A DNA stretch of 64,000 bases from Leuctra nigra (Eukaryota > Arthropoda > Insecta > Plecoptera > Leuctridae), in the NCBI GenBank assembly GCA_934045905.1, contig CAKOGZ010000083.1, positions 248,001 through 312,000 of the forward strand, given 5' to 3'. Positions 23,171-38,045 of this stretch are shown piece after piece. The position numbers were made by a program, and so were the translations under genes. The notes beneath the pieces were generated by a model. The model searched no databases and was not told where the DNA came from. It worked only from the letters and a program-made list of their open reading frames with translations. Numbering within the stretch: position 1 is the stretch's first letter; each line of letters begins with the position of its first letter.

Positions 23171-26100
23171 TACCCTAACCTAACTTTATTATAAAATAAT
23201 CTGACCGGGCAACGTCGGGCGACTCCAGGAGGCAGAGGGGAGATTTTTTTTTACATGTTAATGTTAAGCCTATTATTTTCGAAAAGTGTTTTATTTCATT
23301 TCTCGGCATAACGTTGTGTAGGCTTCAAGAAAATTCGATAAAAATAGGGGGGTGCCACTTTAGAAGTAGCTCATATTGATATTTTTTTATTTGTTTCCTA
23401 CTTTGTAACGAATCTATTACTCTAAGAGAGTTGACAACGTTACCCTATATAGTAGATGGTGAGAGGCTTAAAAAGTGCAGAAACACTTTTTTATGTCAGA
23501 CTCACCGATTCGCCGGAATTAACTGTTCATGTTATTCAGAAGCTGATGGGTTCACCCCCGATAGATTTTCATCCATTTTTTTGTCAATGTATATTAAACA
23601 ACAATGTCGGTTAGCCTACAAAGGTAACAATGTCACAATTAACAATGTTCCTTAGATTTTCATCATTTCCTAGGTTTTCATCCATTTTTTTGTCAATGTA
23701 TATTGACCAACAATGTAGGTTAGCCTACAAAGGTAACAATGTAACAATTTACAATGTTCCTTAGATTTTCCTCATTTCATAGGTTTTCATCCATTTTTTA
23801 GTCAATGGAGGTTAAAGCTTGTGATGAGTCAACTACGCTCGCTTCGCTAACCTGTATTAACCTAACTTTATTTTATAATAATCTGACAGGGCAGCGTCGG
23901 GCGACTCCAAGGGGGCAGAGTGGGGTTCTTTTTTATAATTTTATTTATAAGCCTATTTTTTTTCGAAAAGTGTTTTATTTCATTTCTCGGCATAACGTTG
24001 TGTAGGCTTCAAGAAAATTCGATAAAAATAGGGGGTGCCACTTTAGAAGTAGCTCATATTGATATTTTTTTATTTGTTTCCTACTTTGTGACGAATCTAT
24101 TACTCTAAGAGAGTTGACAACGTTACCCTATATAGTAGATGGTGAGAGGCTTAAAAAGTGCAGAAACACTTTTGTCTGTCAGACGCTCCGATACGCCGCA
24201 TTTCTTAGTTTATGTCCTTCAGAAGCAGAAGGGCACAATCCTGATAGGTTTTCATCAATTTTTTGTCCCTGTAGGTTAAAGCTTGTTAAGGGTCAGCTAC
24301 GCTCGCTTCGCTCGCTTCGCTAACCTACCCTAACCTAACTTTATTATAAAATTATCTGACCGGGCAACGTCGGGCGACTCCAGGAGGCGAGGGGAGATTT
24401 TTTTTTACATGTTAATGTTAAGCCTATTATTTTCGAAAAGTGTATTATTTCATTTCTCGGCATAACGTTGTGTAGGCTTCAAGAAAATTCGATAAAAATA
24501 GGAGGGTGCCACTTTAGAAGTAGCTCATATTGATATTTTTTTATTTGTTTCCTACTTTGTGACGAATCTATTACTCTAAGAGAGTTGACAACGTTACCCT
24601 ATATAGTAGATGGTGAGAGGCTTAAAAAGTGCAGAAACACTTTTTTATGTCAGACTCTCCGATTCGCCGGAATTAACTGTTCATGTTATTCAGAAGCTGA
24701 TAGGTCCAGTCCCGATAGATTTTCATCCATTTTTTTGTCAATGTATATTGACCAACAATGTAGGTAAGCCTACAAAGGTAACAATGAAACAATTAACAAT
24801 GTTCCTTAGATTTTCCTCATTTCCTAGGTTTTCATCCATTTTTTAGTCAATGGAGGTTAAAGCTTGTGATGAGTCAGCTACGCTCGCTTCGCTAACCTGT
24901 ATTAACCTAACTTTATTATATAATAATCTGACAGGGCAGCGTCGGGCGACTCCAAGGGGGCAGAGTGGGGTTCTTTTTTATAATTTTATTTTTAAGCCTA
25001 TTTTTTTTCGAAAAGTGTTTTATTACATTTCTCGGCATAACATTGTGTAGGCATCAAGAAAATTCGATAAAAACAGGGGGGTGCCACTTAAGAAGTAGCT
25101 CATATTGAAAAAGTTTTGTTTGTTTCCTACTTTGTGACGAATCTATTACTCTTAGAGAGCTGAAAATGATACACCATATAGATGATGGAGAGAGGCTTAA
25201 AAAGTGCAGAAACACTTTTGTCTGTCAGACGCTCCGATACGCCGCATTTCTTAGTTTATGTCCTTCAGAAGCAGAAGGGCACAATCCTAATTGGTTTTCA
25301 TCAATTTTTTGTCACTGTAGGTTAAAGCTTGTTAAGGGTCAGCTACGCTCGCTTCGCTCGCTTCGCTAACCTACCCTAACCTAACTTTATTATAAAATTA
25401 TCTGACCGGGCAACGTCGGGCGACTCCAGGAGGCGAGAGGAGTTTTTTTTTTACATGTTAATGTTAAGCCTATTATTTTCGAAAAGTGTTTTATTTCATT
25501 TCTCGGCATAACGTTGTGTAGGCTTCAAGAAAATTCGATAAAAATAGGAGGGTGCCACTTTAGAAGTAGCTCATATTGATATTTTTTTATTTGTTTCCTA
25601 CTTTGTGACGAATCTATTACTCTAAGAGAGTTGACAACGTTACCCTATATAGTAGATGGTGAGAGGCTTAAAAAGTGCAGAAACACTTTTTTATGTCAGA
25701 CTCTCCGATTCGCCGGAATTAACTGTTCATGTTATTCAGAAGCTGATGGGTCCAGTCCCGATAGATTTTCATCCATTTTTTTGTCAATGTATATTGACCA
25801 ACAATGTAGGTAAGCCTACAAAGGTAACAATGAAACAATTAACAATGTTCCTTAGATTTTCCTCATTTCCTAGGTTTTCATCCATTTTTTAGTCAATAGA
25901 GGTTAAAGCTTGTGATGAGTCAGCTACGCTCGCTTCGCTAACCTGTATTAACCTAACTTTATTATATAATAATCTGACAGGGCAGCGTCGGGCGACTCCA
26001 AGGGGGCAGAGTGGGGTTCTTTTTTATAATTTTAGTTTTAAGCCTATTTTTTTTCGAAAAGTGTTTTATTACATTTCTCGGCATAACGTTGTGTAGGCAT

Positions 26101-27462
26101 CAAGAAAATTCGATAAAAACAGGGGGGTGCCACTTAAGAAGTAGCTCATATTGAAAAAGTTTTGTTTGTTTCCTACTTTGTGACGAATCTATTACTCTTA
26201 GAGAGCTGAAAATGATACACCATATAGATGATGGAGAGAGGCTTAAAAAGTGCAGAAACACTTTTGTCTGTCAGACGCTCCGATACGCCGCATTTCTTAG
26301 TTTATGTCCTTCAGAAGCAGAAGGGCACAATCCTAATTGGTTTTCATCAATTTTTTGTCACTGTAGGTTAAAGCTTGTTAAGGGTCAGCTACGCTCGCTT
26401 CGCTCGCTTCGCTAACCTACCCTAACCTAACTTTATTATAAAATTATCTGACCGGGCAACGTCGGGCGACTCCAGGAGGCGAGGGGAGATTTTTTTTTAC
26501 ATGTTAATGTTAAGCCTATTATTTTCGAAAAGTGTTTTATTTCATTTCTCGGCATAACGTTGTGTAGGCTTCAAGAAAATTCGATAAAAATAGGAGGGTG
26601 CCACTTTAGAAGTAGCTCATATTGATATTTTTTTATTTGTTTCCTACTTTGTGACGAATCTATTACTCTAAGAGAGTTGACAACGTTACCCTATATAGTA
26701 GATGGTGAGAGGCTTAAAAAGTGCAGAAACACTTTTTTATGTCAGACTCTCCGATTCGCCGGAATTAACTGTTCATGTTATTCAGAAGCTGATAGGTCCA
26801 GTCCCGATAGATTTTCATCCATTTTTTTGTCAATGTATATTGACCAACAATGTAGGTAAGCCTACAAAGGTAACAATGAAACAATTAACAATGTTCCTTA
26901 GATTTTAATCATTTCCTAGGTTTTCATCCATTTTTTAGTCAATGGAGGTTAAAGCTTGTGATGAGTCAGCTACGCTCGCTTCGCTAACCTGTATTAACCT
27001 AACTTTATTATATAATAATCTGACAGGGCAGCGTCGGGTGACTCCAAGGGGGCAGAGTGGGGTTCTTTTTTATAATTTTATTTTTAAGCCTATTTTTTTT
27101 CGAAAAGTGTTTTATTACATTTCTCGGCATAACATTGTGTAGGCATCAAGAAAATTCGATAAAAACAGGGGGGTGCCACTTAAGAAGTAGCTCATATTGA
27201 AAAAGTTTTGTTTGTTTCCTACTTTGTGACGAATCTATTACTCTTAGAGAGCTGAAAATGATACACCATATAGATGATGGAGAGAGGCTTAAAAAGTGCA
27301 GAAACACTTTTGTCTGTCAGACGCTCCGATACGCCGCATTTCTTAGTTTATGTCCTTCAGAAGCAGAAGGGCACAATCCTAATTGGTTTTCATCAATTTT
27401 TTGTCACTGTAGGTTAAAGCTTGTTAAGGGTCAGCTACGCTCGCTTCGCTCGCTTCGCTAAC
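23171..27462 (+). repeat. 4,293-bp tandem block, first copy
   Basis: Units are 23431 A+, 24114 A/B, 24585 A, 25160 B, 25631 A, 26206 B, 26677 A, and the B head at 27252. Every head recurs 4,293 bp later. The rare AAAATAATCTGACC variant occurs at the left end of each copy (near 23190 and 27483). I saw only about five single-base differences between the copies, for example near 24443, 25443 and 27749, so the duplication looks recent. Confidence 0.88.
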
Positions 27463-30400
27463 CTACCCTAACCTAACTTTATTATAAAATAATCTGACCG
27501 GGCAACGTCGGGCGACTCCAGGAGGCAGAGGGGAGATTTTTTTTTACATGTTAATGTTAAGCCTATTATTTTCGAAAAGTGTTTTATTTCATTTCTCGGC
27601 ATAACGTTGTGTAGGCTTCAAGAAAATTCGATAAAAATAGGGGGGTGCCACTTTAGAAGTAGCTCATATTGATATTTTTTTATTTGTTTCCTACTTTGTA
27701 ACGAATCTATTACTCTAAGAGAGTTGACAACGTTACCCTATATAGTAGTTGGTGAGAGGCTTAAAAAGTGCAGAAACACTTTTTTATGTCAGACTCACCG
27801 ATTCGCCGGAATTAACTGTTCATGTTATTCAGAAGCTGATGGGTTCACCCCCGATAGATTTTCATCCATTTTTTTGTCAATGTATATTAAACAACAATGT
27901 CGGTTAGCCTACAAAGGTAACAATGTCACAATTAACAATGTTCCTTAGATTTTCATCATTTCCTAGGTTTTCATCCATTTTTTTGTCAATGTATATTGAC
28001 CAACAATGTAGGTTAGCCTACAAAGGTAACAATGTAACAATTTACAATGTTCCTTAGATTTTCCTCATTTCATAGGTTTTCATCCATTTTTTAGTCAATG
28101 GAGGTTAAAGCTTGTGATGAGTCAACTACGCTCGCTTCGCTAACCTGTATTAACCTAACTTTATTTTATAATAATCTGACAGGGCAGCGTCGGGCGACTC
28201 CAAGGGGGCAGAGTGGGGTTCTTTTTTATAATTTTATTTATAAGCCTATTTTTTTTCGAAAAGTGTTTTATTTCATTTCTCGGCATAACGTTGTGTAGGC
28301 TTCAAGAAAATTCGATAAAAATAGGGGGTGCCACTTTAGAAGTAGCTCATATTGATATTTTTTTATTTGTTTCCTACTTTGTGACGAATCTATTACTCTA
28401 AGAGAGTTGACAACGTTACCCTATATAGTAGATGGTGAGAGGCTTAAAAAGTGCAGAAACACTTTTGTCTGTCAGACGCTCCGATACGCCGCATTTCTTA
28501 GTTTATGTCCTTCAGAAGCAGAAGGGCACAATCCTGATAGGTTTTCATCAATTTTTTGTCCCTGTAGGTTAAAGCTTGTTAAGGGTCAGCTACGCTCGCT
28601 TCGCTCGCTTCGCTAACCTACCCTAACCTAACTTTATTATAAAATTATCTGACCGGGCAACGTCGGGCGACTCCAGGAGGCGAGGGGAGATTTTTTATTA
28701 CATGTTAATGTTAAGCCTATTATTTTCGAAAAGTGTTTTATTTCATTTCTCGGCATAACGTTGTGTAGGCTTCAAGAAAATTCGATAAAAATAGGAGGGT
28801 GCCACTTTAGAAGTAGCTCATATTGATATTTTTTTATTTGTTTCCTACTTTGTGACGAATCTATTACTCTAAGAGAGTTGACAACGTTACCCTATATAGT
28901 AGATGGTGAGAGGCTTAAAAAGTGCAGAAACACTTTTTTATGTCAGACTCTCCGATTCGCCGGAATTAACTGTTCATGTTATTCAGAAGCTGATAGGTCC
29001 AGTCCCGATAGATTTTCATCCATTTTTTTGTCAATGTATATTGACCAACAATGTAGGTAAGCCTACAAAGGTAACAATGAAACAATTAACAATGTTCCTT
29101 AGATTTTCCTCATTTCCTAGGTTTTCATCCATTTTTTAGTCAATGGAGGTTAAAGCTTGTGATGAGTCAGCTACGCTCGCTTCGCTAACCTGTATTAACC
29201 TAACTTTATTATATAATAATCTGACAGGGCAGCGTCGGGCGACTCCAAGGGGGCAGAGTGGGGTTCTTTTTTATAATTTTATTTTTAAGCCTATTTTTTT
29301 TCGAAAAGTGTTTTATTACATTTCTCGGCATAACATTGTGTAGGCATCAAGAAAATTCGATAAAAACAGGGGGGTGCCACTTAAGAAGTAGCTCATATTG
29401 AAAAAGTTTTGTTTGTTTCCTACTTTGTGACGAATCTATTACTCTTAGAGAGCTGAAAATGATACACCATATAGATGATGGAGAGAGGCTTAAAAAGTGC
29501 AGAAACACTTTTGTCTGTCAGACGCTCCGATACGCCGCATTTCTTAGTTTATGTCCTTCAGAAGCAGAAGGGCACAATCCTAATTGGTTTTCATCAATTT
29601 TTTGTCACTGTAGGTTAAAGCTTGTTAAGGGTCAGCTACGCTCGCTTCGCTCGCTTCGCTAACCTACCCTAACCTAACTTTATTATAAAATTATCTGACC
29701 GGGCAACGTCGGGCGACTCCAGGAGGCGAGAGGAGATTTTTTTTTACATGTTAATGTTAAGCCTATTATTTTCGAAAAGTGTTTTATTTCATTTCTCGGC
29801 ATAACGTTGTGTAGGCTTCAAGAAAATTCGATAAAAATAGGAGGGTGCCACTTTAGAAGTAGCTCATATTGATATTTTTTTATTTGTTTCCTACTTTGTG
29901 ACGAATCTATTACTCTAAGAGAGTTGACAACGTTACCCTATATAGTAGATGGTGAGAGGCTTAAAAAGTGCAGAAACACTTTTTTATGTCAGACTCTCCG
30001 ATTCGCCGGAATTAACTGTTCATGTTATTCAGAAGCTGATGGGTCCAGTCCCGATAGATTTTCATCCATTTTTTTGTCAATGTATATTGACCAACAATGT
30101 AGGTAAGCCTACAAAGGTAACAATGAAACAATTAACAATGTTCCTTAGATTTTCCTCATTTCCTAGGTTTTCATCCATTTTTTAGTCAATAGAGGTTAAA
30201 GCTTGTGATGAGTCAGCTACGCTCGCTTCGCTAACCTGTATTAACCTAACTTTATTATATAATAATCTGACAGGGCAGCGTCGGGCGACTCCAAGGGGGC
30301 AGATTGGGGTTCTTTTTTATAATTTTAGTTTTAAGCCTATTTTTTTTCGAAAAGTGTTTTATTACATTTCTCGGCATAACGTTGTGTAGGCATCAAGAAA

Positions 30401-31755
30401 ATTCGATAAAAACAGGGGGGTGCCACTTAAGAAGTAGCTCATATTGAAAAAGTTTTGTTTGTTTCCTACTTTGTGACGAATCTATTACTCTTAGAGAGCT
30501 GAAAATGATACACCATATAGATGATGGAGAGAGGCTTAAAAAGTGCAGAAACACTTTTGTCTGTCAGACGCTCCGATACGCCGCATTTCTTAGTTTATGT
30601 CCTTCAGAAGCAGAAGGGCACAATCCTAATTGGTTTTCATCAATTTTTTGTCACTGTAGGTTAAAGCTTGTTAAGGGTCAGCTACGCTCGCTTCGCTCGC
30701 TTCGCTAACCTACCCTAACCTAACTTTATTATAAAATTATCTGACCGGGCAACGTCGGGCGACTCCAGGAGGCGAGGGGAGATTTTTTTTTACATGTTAA
30801 TGTTAAGCCTATTATTTTCGAAAAGTGTTTTATTTCATTTCTCGGCATAACGTTGTGTAGGCTTCAAGAAAATTCGATAAAAATAGGAGGGTGCCACTTT
30901 AGAAGTAGCTCATATTGATATTTTTTTATTTGTTTCCTACTTTGTGACGAATCTATTACTCTAAGAGAGTTGACAACGTTACCCTATATAGTAGATGGTG
31001 AGAGGCTTAAAAAGTGCAGAAACACTTTTTTATGTCAGACTCTCCGATTCGCCGGAATTAACTGTTCATGTTATTCAGAAGCTGATAGGTCCAGTCCCGA
31101 TAGATTTTCATCCATTTTTTTGTCAATGTATATTGACCAACAATGTAGGTAAGCCTACAAAGGTAACAATGAAACAATTAACAATGTTCCTTAGATTTTA
31201 ATCATTTCCTAGGTTTTCATCCATTTTTTAGTCAATGGAGGTTAAAGCTTGTGATGAGTCAGCTACGCTCGCTTCGCTAACCTGTATTAACCTAACTTTA
31301 TTATATAATAATCTGACAGGGCAGCGTCGGGTGACTCCAAGGGGGCAGAGTGGGGTTCTTTTTTATAATTTTATTTTTAAGCCTATTTTTTTTCGAAAAG
31401 TGTTTTATTACATTTCTCGGCATAACATTGTGTAGGCATCAAGAAAATTCGATAAAAACAGGGGGGTGCCACTTAAGAAGTAGCTCATATTGAAAAAGTT
31501 TTGTTTGTTTCCTACTTTGTGACGAATCTATTACTCTTAGAGAGCTGAAAATGATACACCATATAGATGATGGAGAGAGGCTTAAAAAGTGCAGAAACAC
31601 TTTTGTCTGTCAGACGCTCCGATACGCCGCATTTCTTAGTTTATGTCCTTCAGAAGCAGAAGGGCACAATCCTAATTGGTTTTCATCAATTTTTTGTCAC
31701 TGTAGGTTAAAGCTTGTTAAGGGTCAGCTACGCTCGCTTCGCTCGCTTCGCTAAC
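27463..31755 (+). repeat. 4,293-bp tandem block, second copy
   Basis: Units are 27724 A+, 28407 A/B, 28878 A, 29453 B, 29924 A, 30499 B, 30970 A and 31545 B, in exact register with the first copy. Private changes include GTAGTTGG near 27749, TTTTTTATTAC near 28694 and AGATTGGGG near 30302. After about 31755 the register is lost: an ordinary A unit follows where A+ would be expected. Confidence 0.87.
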
Positions 31756-33058
31756 CTACCCTAACCTAACTTTATTATAAAATTATCTGACCGGGCAACG
31801 TCGGGCGACTCCAGGAGGCGAGGGGAGATTTTTTTTTACATGTTAATGTTAAGCCTATTATTTTCGAAAAGTGTTTTATTTCATTTCTCGGCATAACGTT
31901 GTGTAGGCTTCAAGAAAATTCGATTAAAATAGGAGGGTGCCACTTTAGAAGTAGCTCATATTGATATTTTTTTATTTGTTTCCTACTTTGTGACGAATCT
32001 ATTACTCTAAGAGAGTTGACAACGTTACCCTATATAGTAGATGGTGAGAGGCTTAAAAAGTGCAGAAACACTTTTTTATGTCAGACTCTCCGATTCGCCG
32101 GAATTAACTGTTCATGTTATTCAGAAGCTGATGGGTCCAGTCCCGATAGATTTTCATCCATTTTTTTGTCAATGTATATTGACCAACAATGTAGGTAAGC
32201 CTACAAAGGTAACAATGAAACAATTAACAATGTTCCTTAGATTTTCCTCATTTCCTAGGTTTTCATCCATTTTTTAGTCAATGGAGGTTAAAGCTTGTGA
32301 TGAGTCAGCTACGCTCGCTTCGCTAACCTGTATTAACCTAACTTTATTATATAATAATCTGACAGGGCAGCGTCGGGCGACTCCAAGGGGGCAGAGTGGG
32401 GTTCTTTTTTATAATTTTAGTTTTAAGCCTATTTTTTTTCGAAAAGTGTTTTATTACATTTCTCGGCATAACGTTGTGTAGGCATCAAGAAAATTCGATA
32501 AAAACAGGGGGGTGCCACTTAAGAAGTAGCTCATATTGAAAAAGTTTTGTTTGTTTCCTACTTTGTGACGAATCTATTACTCTTAGAGAGCTGAAAATGA
32601 TACACCATATAGATGATGGAGAGAGGCTTAAAAAGTGCAGAAACACTTTTGTCTGTCAGACGCTCCGATACGCCGCATTTCTTAGTTTATGTCCTTCAGA
32701 AGCAGAAGGGCACAATCCTAATTGGTTTTCATCAATTTTTTGTCACTGTAGGTTAAAGCTTGTTAAGGGTCAGCTACGCTCGCTTCGCTCGCTTCGCTAA
32801 CCTACCCTAACCTAACTTTATTATAAAATTATCTGACCGGGCAACGTCGGGCGACTCCAGGAGGCGAGGGGAGATTTTTTTTTACATGTTAATGTTAAGC
32901 CTATTATTTTCGAAAAGTGTTTTATTTCATTTCTCGGCATAACGTTGTGTAGGCTTCAAGAAAATTCGATAAAAATAGGAGGGTGCCACTTTAGAAGTAG
33001 CTCATATTGATATTTTTTTATTTGTTTCCTACTTTGTGACGAATCTATTACTCTTAGA
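31756..33058 (+). repeat. A-B dimer stretch between two duplication blocks
   Basis: It holds the end of the B unit at 31545, an A unit at 32016 and most of a B unit at 32591. These are the regular dimer type with the GGTCCAGTCCC marker. No non-satellite sequence is seen here. Confidence 0.85.
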
Positions 33059-35247
33059 GTGTTGACAACGTTACCCTATATAGTAGATGGTGAGAGGCTT
33101 AAAAAGTGCAGAAACACTTTTTTATGTCAGACTCTCCGATTCGCCGGAATTAACTGTTCATGTTATTCAGAAGCTGATGGGTCCAGTCCCGATAGATTTT
33201 CATCCATTTTTTTGTCAGTGTATATTGACCAACAATGTAGGTAAGCCTACAAAGGTAACAATGAAACAATTAACAATGTTCCTTAGATTTTCCTCATTTC
33301 CTAGGTTTTCATCCATTTTTTAGTCAATGGAGGTTAAAGCTTGTGATGAGTCAGCTACGCTCGCTTCGCTAACCTGTTTAACCTAACTTTATTATATAAT
33401 AATCTGACAGGGCAGCGTCAGGCGACTCCAAGGGGGCAGAGTGGGGTTCTTTTTTATAATTTTATTTTTAAGCCTATTTTTTTTCGAAAAGTGTTTTATT
33501 ACATTTCTCGGCATAACGTTGTGTAGGCATCAAGAAAATTCGATAAAAACAGGGGGGTGCCACTTAAGAAGTAGCTCATATTGAAAAAGTTTTGTTTGTT
33601 TCCTACTTTGTGACGAATCTGTTACTCTTAGAGAGCTGAAAATGATACACCATATAGATGATGGAGAGAGGCTTAAAAAGTGCAGAAACACTTTTGTCTG
33701 TCAGACGCTCCGATACGCCGCATTTCTTATTTTATGTCCTTCAGAAGCAGAAGGGCACAATCCTAATTGGTTTTCATCAATTTTTTGTCACTGTAGGTTA
33801 AAGCTTGTTAAGGGTCAGCTACGCTCGCTTCGCTAACCTACCCTAACCTAACTTTATTATAAAATTATCTGACCGGGCAACGTCGGGCGACTCCAGGAGG
33901 CAGAGGGGAGATTTTTTTTTACATGTTAATGTTAAGCCTATTATTTTCGAAAAGTGTTTTATTTCATTTCTCGGCATAACGTTGTGTAGGCTTCAAGAAA
34001 ATTCGATAAAAATAGGGGGGTGCCACTTTAGAAGTAGCTCATATTGATATTTTTTTATTTGTTTCCTACTTTGTGACGAATCTATTACTCTAAGAGAGTT
34101 GACAACGTTACCCTATATAGTAGATGGTGAGAGGCTTAAAAAGTGCAGAAACACTTTTTTATGTCAGACTCTCCGATTCGCCGGAATTAACTGTTCATGT
34201 TATTCAGAAGCTGATGGGTCCACTCCCGATAGATTTTCATCCATTTTTTGTCAATGTATATTGACCAACAATGTAGGTTAGCCTACAAAGGTAACAATGT
34301 AACAATTAACAATGTTCCTTAGATTTTCATCATTTCCTAGGTTTTCATCCATTTTTTTGTCAATGTATATTGACCAACAATGTAGGGTAGCCTACAAAGG
34401 TAACAATGTAACAATTAACAATGTTCCTTAGATTTTCCTCATTTCCTAGGTTTTCATCCATTTTTTAGTCAATGGAGGTTAAAGCTTGTGATGAGTCAGC
34501 TACGCTCGCTTCGCTAACCTGTATTAACCTAACTTTATTATATAATAATCTGACAGGGCAGCGTCGGGCGAAACCAAGGGGGCAGAGTGGGGTTCTTTTT
34601 TATAATTTTATTTTTAAGCCTATTTTTTTCGAAAAGTGTTTTATTACATTTCTCGGCATAACGTTGTGTAGGCTTCAAGAAAATTCGATAAAAACAGGGG
34701 GGTGCCACTTTAGAAGTAGCTCATTTGAAAAAGTTTTGTTTGTTTCCTACTTTGTGACGAATCTATTACTCTTAGAGAGCTGAAAATGATACACCATATA
34801 GATGATGGAGAGAGGCTTAAAAAGTGCAGAAACACTTTTGTCTGTCAGACGCTCCGATACGCCGCATTTCTTAGTTTATGTCCTTCAGAAGCAGAAGGGC
34901 ACAATCCTGATAGGTTTTCATCAATTTTTTGTCTCTGTAGGTTAAAGCTTGTTAAGGGTCAGCTACGCTCGCTTCGCTTGCTTCGCTAACCTTCCCTAAA
35001 CTAACTTTATTATAAAATTATCTGACCGGGCAACGTCGGGCGACTCCAGGAGGCGAGGGGAGATTTTTTTTTACATGTTAATGTTAAGCCTATTATTTTC
35101 GAAAAGTGTTTTATTTCTGTTCTCGGCATAACGTTGTGTAGGCTTCAAGAAAATTCGATAAAAATAGGAGGGTGCCACTTTAGAAGTAGCTCATATTGAT
35201 ATTTTTTTATTTGTTTCCTACTTTGTGACGAATCTATTACTCTAAGA
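33059..35247 (+). repeat. 2,189-bp tandem block, first copy
   Basis: Units are 33062 A, 33636 B, 34099 A+ and 34780 B. Heads recur at a shift of 2,189 bp in 35248-37436, and again 5,217 bp further on from 40465. Shared markers are GAGTGTTGACAACG at the first A head (GAGTG in place of GAGAG), the short form of the GCTCGCTTC microrepeat in the 33636 B unit, CTGTTTAACC in the A tail, and GGGCGAAACCAAGG near 34568. Confidence 0.87.
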
Positions 35248-37991
35248 GTGTTGACAACGTTACCCTATATAGTAGATGGTGAGAGGCTTAAAAAGTGCAG
35301 AAACACTTTTTTATGTCAGACTCTCCGATTCGCCGGAATTAACTGTTCATGTTATTCAGAAGATGATGGGTCCAGTCCCGATAGATTTTCATCCATTTTT
35401 TTGTCAATGTATATTGACCAACAATGTAGGTAAGCCTACAAAGGTAACAATGAAACAATTAACAATGTTCCTTAGATTTTCCTCATTTCCTAGGTTTTCA
35501 TCCATTTTTTAGTCAATGGAGGTTAAAGCTTGTGATGAGTCAGCTACGCTCGCTTCGCTAACCTGTTTAACCTAACTTTATTATATAATAATCTGACAGG
35601 GCAGCGTCAGGCGACTCCAAGGGGGCAGAGTGGGGTTCTTTTTTATAATTTTATTTTTAAGCCTATTTTTTTTCGAAAAGTGTTTTTTTACATTTCTCGG
35701 CATAACGTTGTGTAGGCATCAAGAAAATTCGATAAAAACAGGGGGGTGCCACTTAAGAAGTAGCTCATATTGAAAAAGTTTTGTTTGTTTCCTACTTTGT
35801 GACGAATCTATTACTCTTAGAGAGCTGAAAATGATACACCATATAGATGATGGAGAGAGGCTTAAAAAGTGCAGAAACACTTTTGTCTGTCAGACGCTCC
35901 GATACGCCGCATTTCTTAGTTTATGTCCTTCAGAAGCAGAAGGGCACAATCCTAATTGGTTTTCATCAATTTTTTGTCACTGTAGGTTAAAGCTTGTTAA
36001 AGGTCAGCTACGCTCGCTTCGCTAACCTACCCTAACCTAGCTTTATTATAAAATTATCTGACCGGGCAACGTCGGGCGACTCCAGGAGGCAGAGGGGAGA
36101 TTTTTTTTTACATGTTAATGTTAAGCCTATTATTTTCGAAAAGTGTTTTATTTCATTTCTCGGCATAACGTTGTGTAGGCTTCAAGAAAATTCGATAAAA
36201 ATAGGGGGGTGCCACTTTAGAAGTAGCTCATATTGATATTTTTTTATTTGTTTCCTACTTTGTGACGAATCTATTACTCTAAGAGAGTTGACAACGTTAC
36301 CCTATATAGTAGATGGTGAGAGGCTTAAAAAGTGCAGAAACACTTTTTTATGTCAGACTCTCCGATTCGCCGGAATTAACTGTTCATGTTATTCAGAAGC
36401 TGATGGGTCCACTCCCGATAGATTTTCATCCATTTTTTGTCAATGTATATTGACCAACAATGTAGGTTAGCCTACAAAGGTAACAATGTAACAATTAACA
36501 ATGTTCCTTAGATTTTCATCATTTCCTAGGTTTTCATCCATTTTTTTGTCAATGTATATTGACCAACAATGTAGGGTAGCCTACAAAGGTAACAATGTAA
36601 CAATTAACAATGTTCCTTAGATTTTCCTCATTTCCTAGGTTTTCATCCATTTTTTAGTCAATGGAGGTTAAAGCTTGTGATGAGTCAGCTACGCTCGCTT
36701 CGCTAACCTGTATTAACCTAACTTTATTATATAATAATCTGACAGGGCAGCGTCGGGCGAAACCAAGGGGGCAGAGTGGGGTTCTTTTTTATAATTTTAT
36801 TTTTAAGCCTATTTTTTTCGAAAAGTGTTTTATTACATTTCTCGGCATAACGTTGTGTAGGCTTCAAGAAAATTCGATAAAAACAGGGGGGTGCCACTTT
36901 AGAAGTAGCTCATTTAAAAAAGTTTTGTTTGTTTCCTACTTTGTGACGAATCTATTACTCTTAGAGAGCTGAAAATGATACACCATATAGATGATGGAGA
37001 GAGGCTTAAAAAGTGCAGGAACACTTTTGTCTGTCAGACGCTCCGATACGCCGCATTTCTTAGTTTATGTCCTTCAGAAGCAGAAGGGCACAATCCTGAT
37101 AGGTTTTCATCAATTGTTTGTCTCTGTAGGTTAAAGCTTGTTAAGGGTCAGCTACGCTCGCTTCGCTTGCTTCGCTAACCTTCCCTAACCTAACTTTATT
37201 ATAAAATTATCTGACCGGGCAACGTCGGGCGACTCCAGGAGGCGAGGGGAGATTTTTTTTTACATGTTAATGTTAAGCCTATTATTTTCGAAAAGTGTTT
37301 TATTTCATTTCTCGGCATAACGTTGTGTAGGCTTCAAGAAAATTCGATAAAAATAGGAGGGTGCCACTTTAGAAGTAGCTCATATTGATATTTTTTTATT
37401 TGTTTCCTACTTTGTGACGAATCTATTACTCTAAGAGAGTTGACAACGTTACCCGATATAGTAGATGGTGAGAGGCTTAAAAAGTGAGAAACACTTTTTT
37501 ATGTCAGACTCTCCGATTCGCCGGAATTAACTGTTCATGTTATTCAGAAGCTGATGGGTCCACTCCCGATAGATTTTCATCCATTTTTTTGTCAATGTAT
37601 ATTGACCAACAATGTTGGTTAGCCTACAAAGGTAACAATGTAACAATTAACAATGTTCCTTAGATTTTCATCATTTCCTAGGTTTTCATCCATTTTTTTG
37701 TCATTGTATATTGACCAACAATGTAGGTTAGCCTACAAAGGTAACAATGTAACAATTAACAATGTTCCTTAGATTTTCCTCATTTCCTAGGTTTTCATCC
37801 ATTTTTTAGTCAATGGAGGTTAAAGCTTGTGATGAGTCAGCTACGCTCGCTTCGCTAACCTGTATTAACCTAACTTTATTATATAATAATCTGACAGGGC
37901 AGCGTCGGGCGACTCCAAGGGGGCAGAGTGGGGTTCTTTTTTATAATTTTATTTTTAAGCCTATTTTTTTTCGAAAAGTGTTTTATTACAT

Positions 37992-38004
37992 TTCTCGGCA
38001 TAAC
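37992..38004 (+). repeat. 13-bp target-site duplication, left copy (insert 1)
   Basis: TTCTCGGCATAAC, repeated at 38822-38834. In units without an insert this word occurs once, followed directly by GTTGTGTAGG. Confidence 0.88.
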
Positions 38005-38045
38005 AAATAAAAGAAAGAAGAAGATAATATACCAGGAACCAACTA

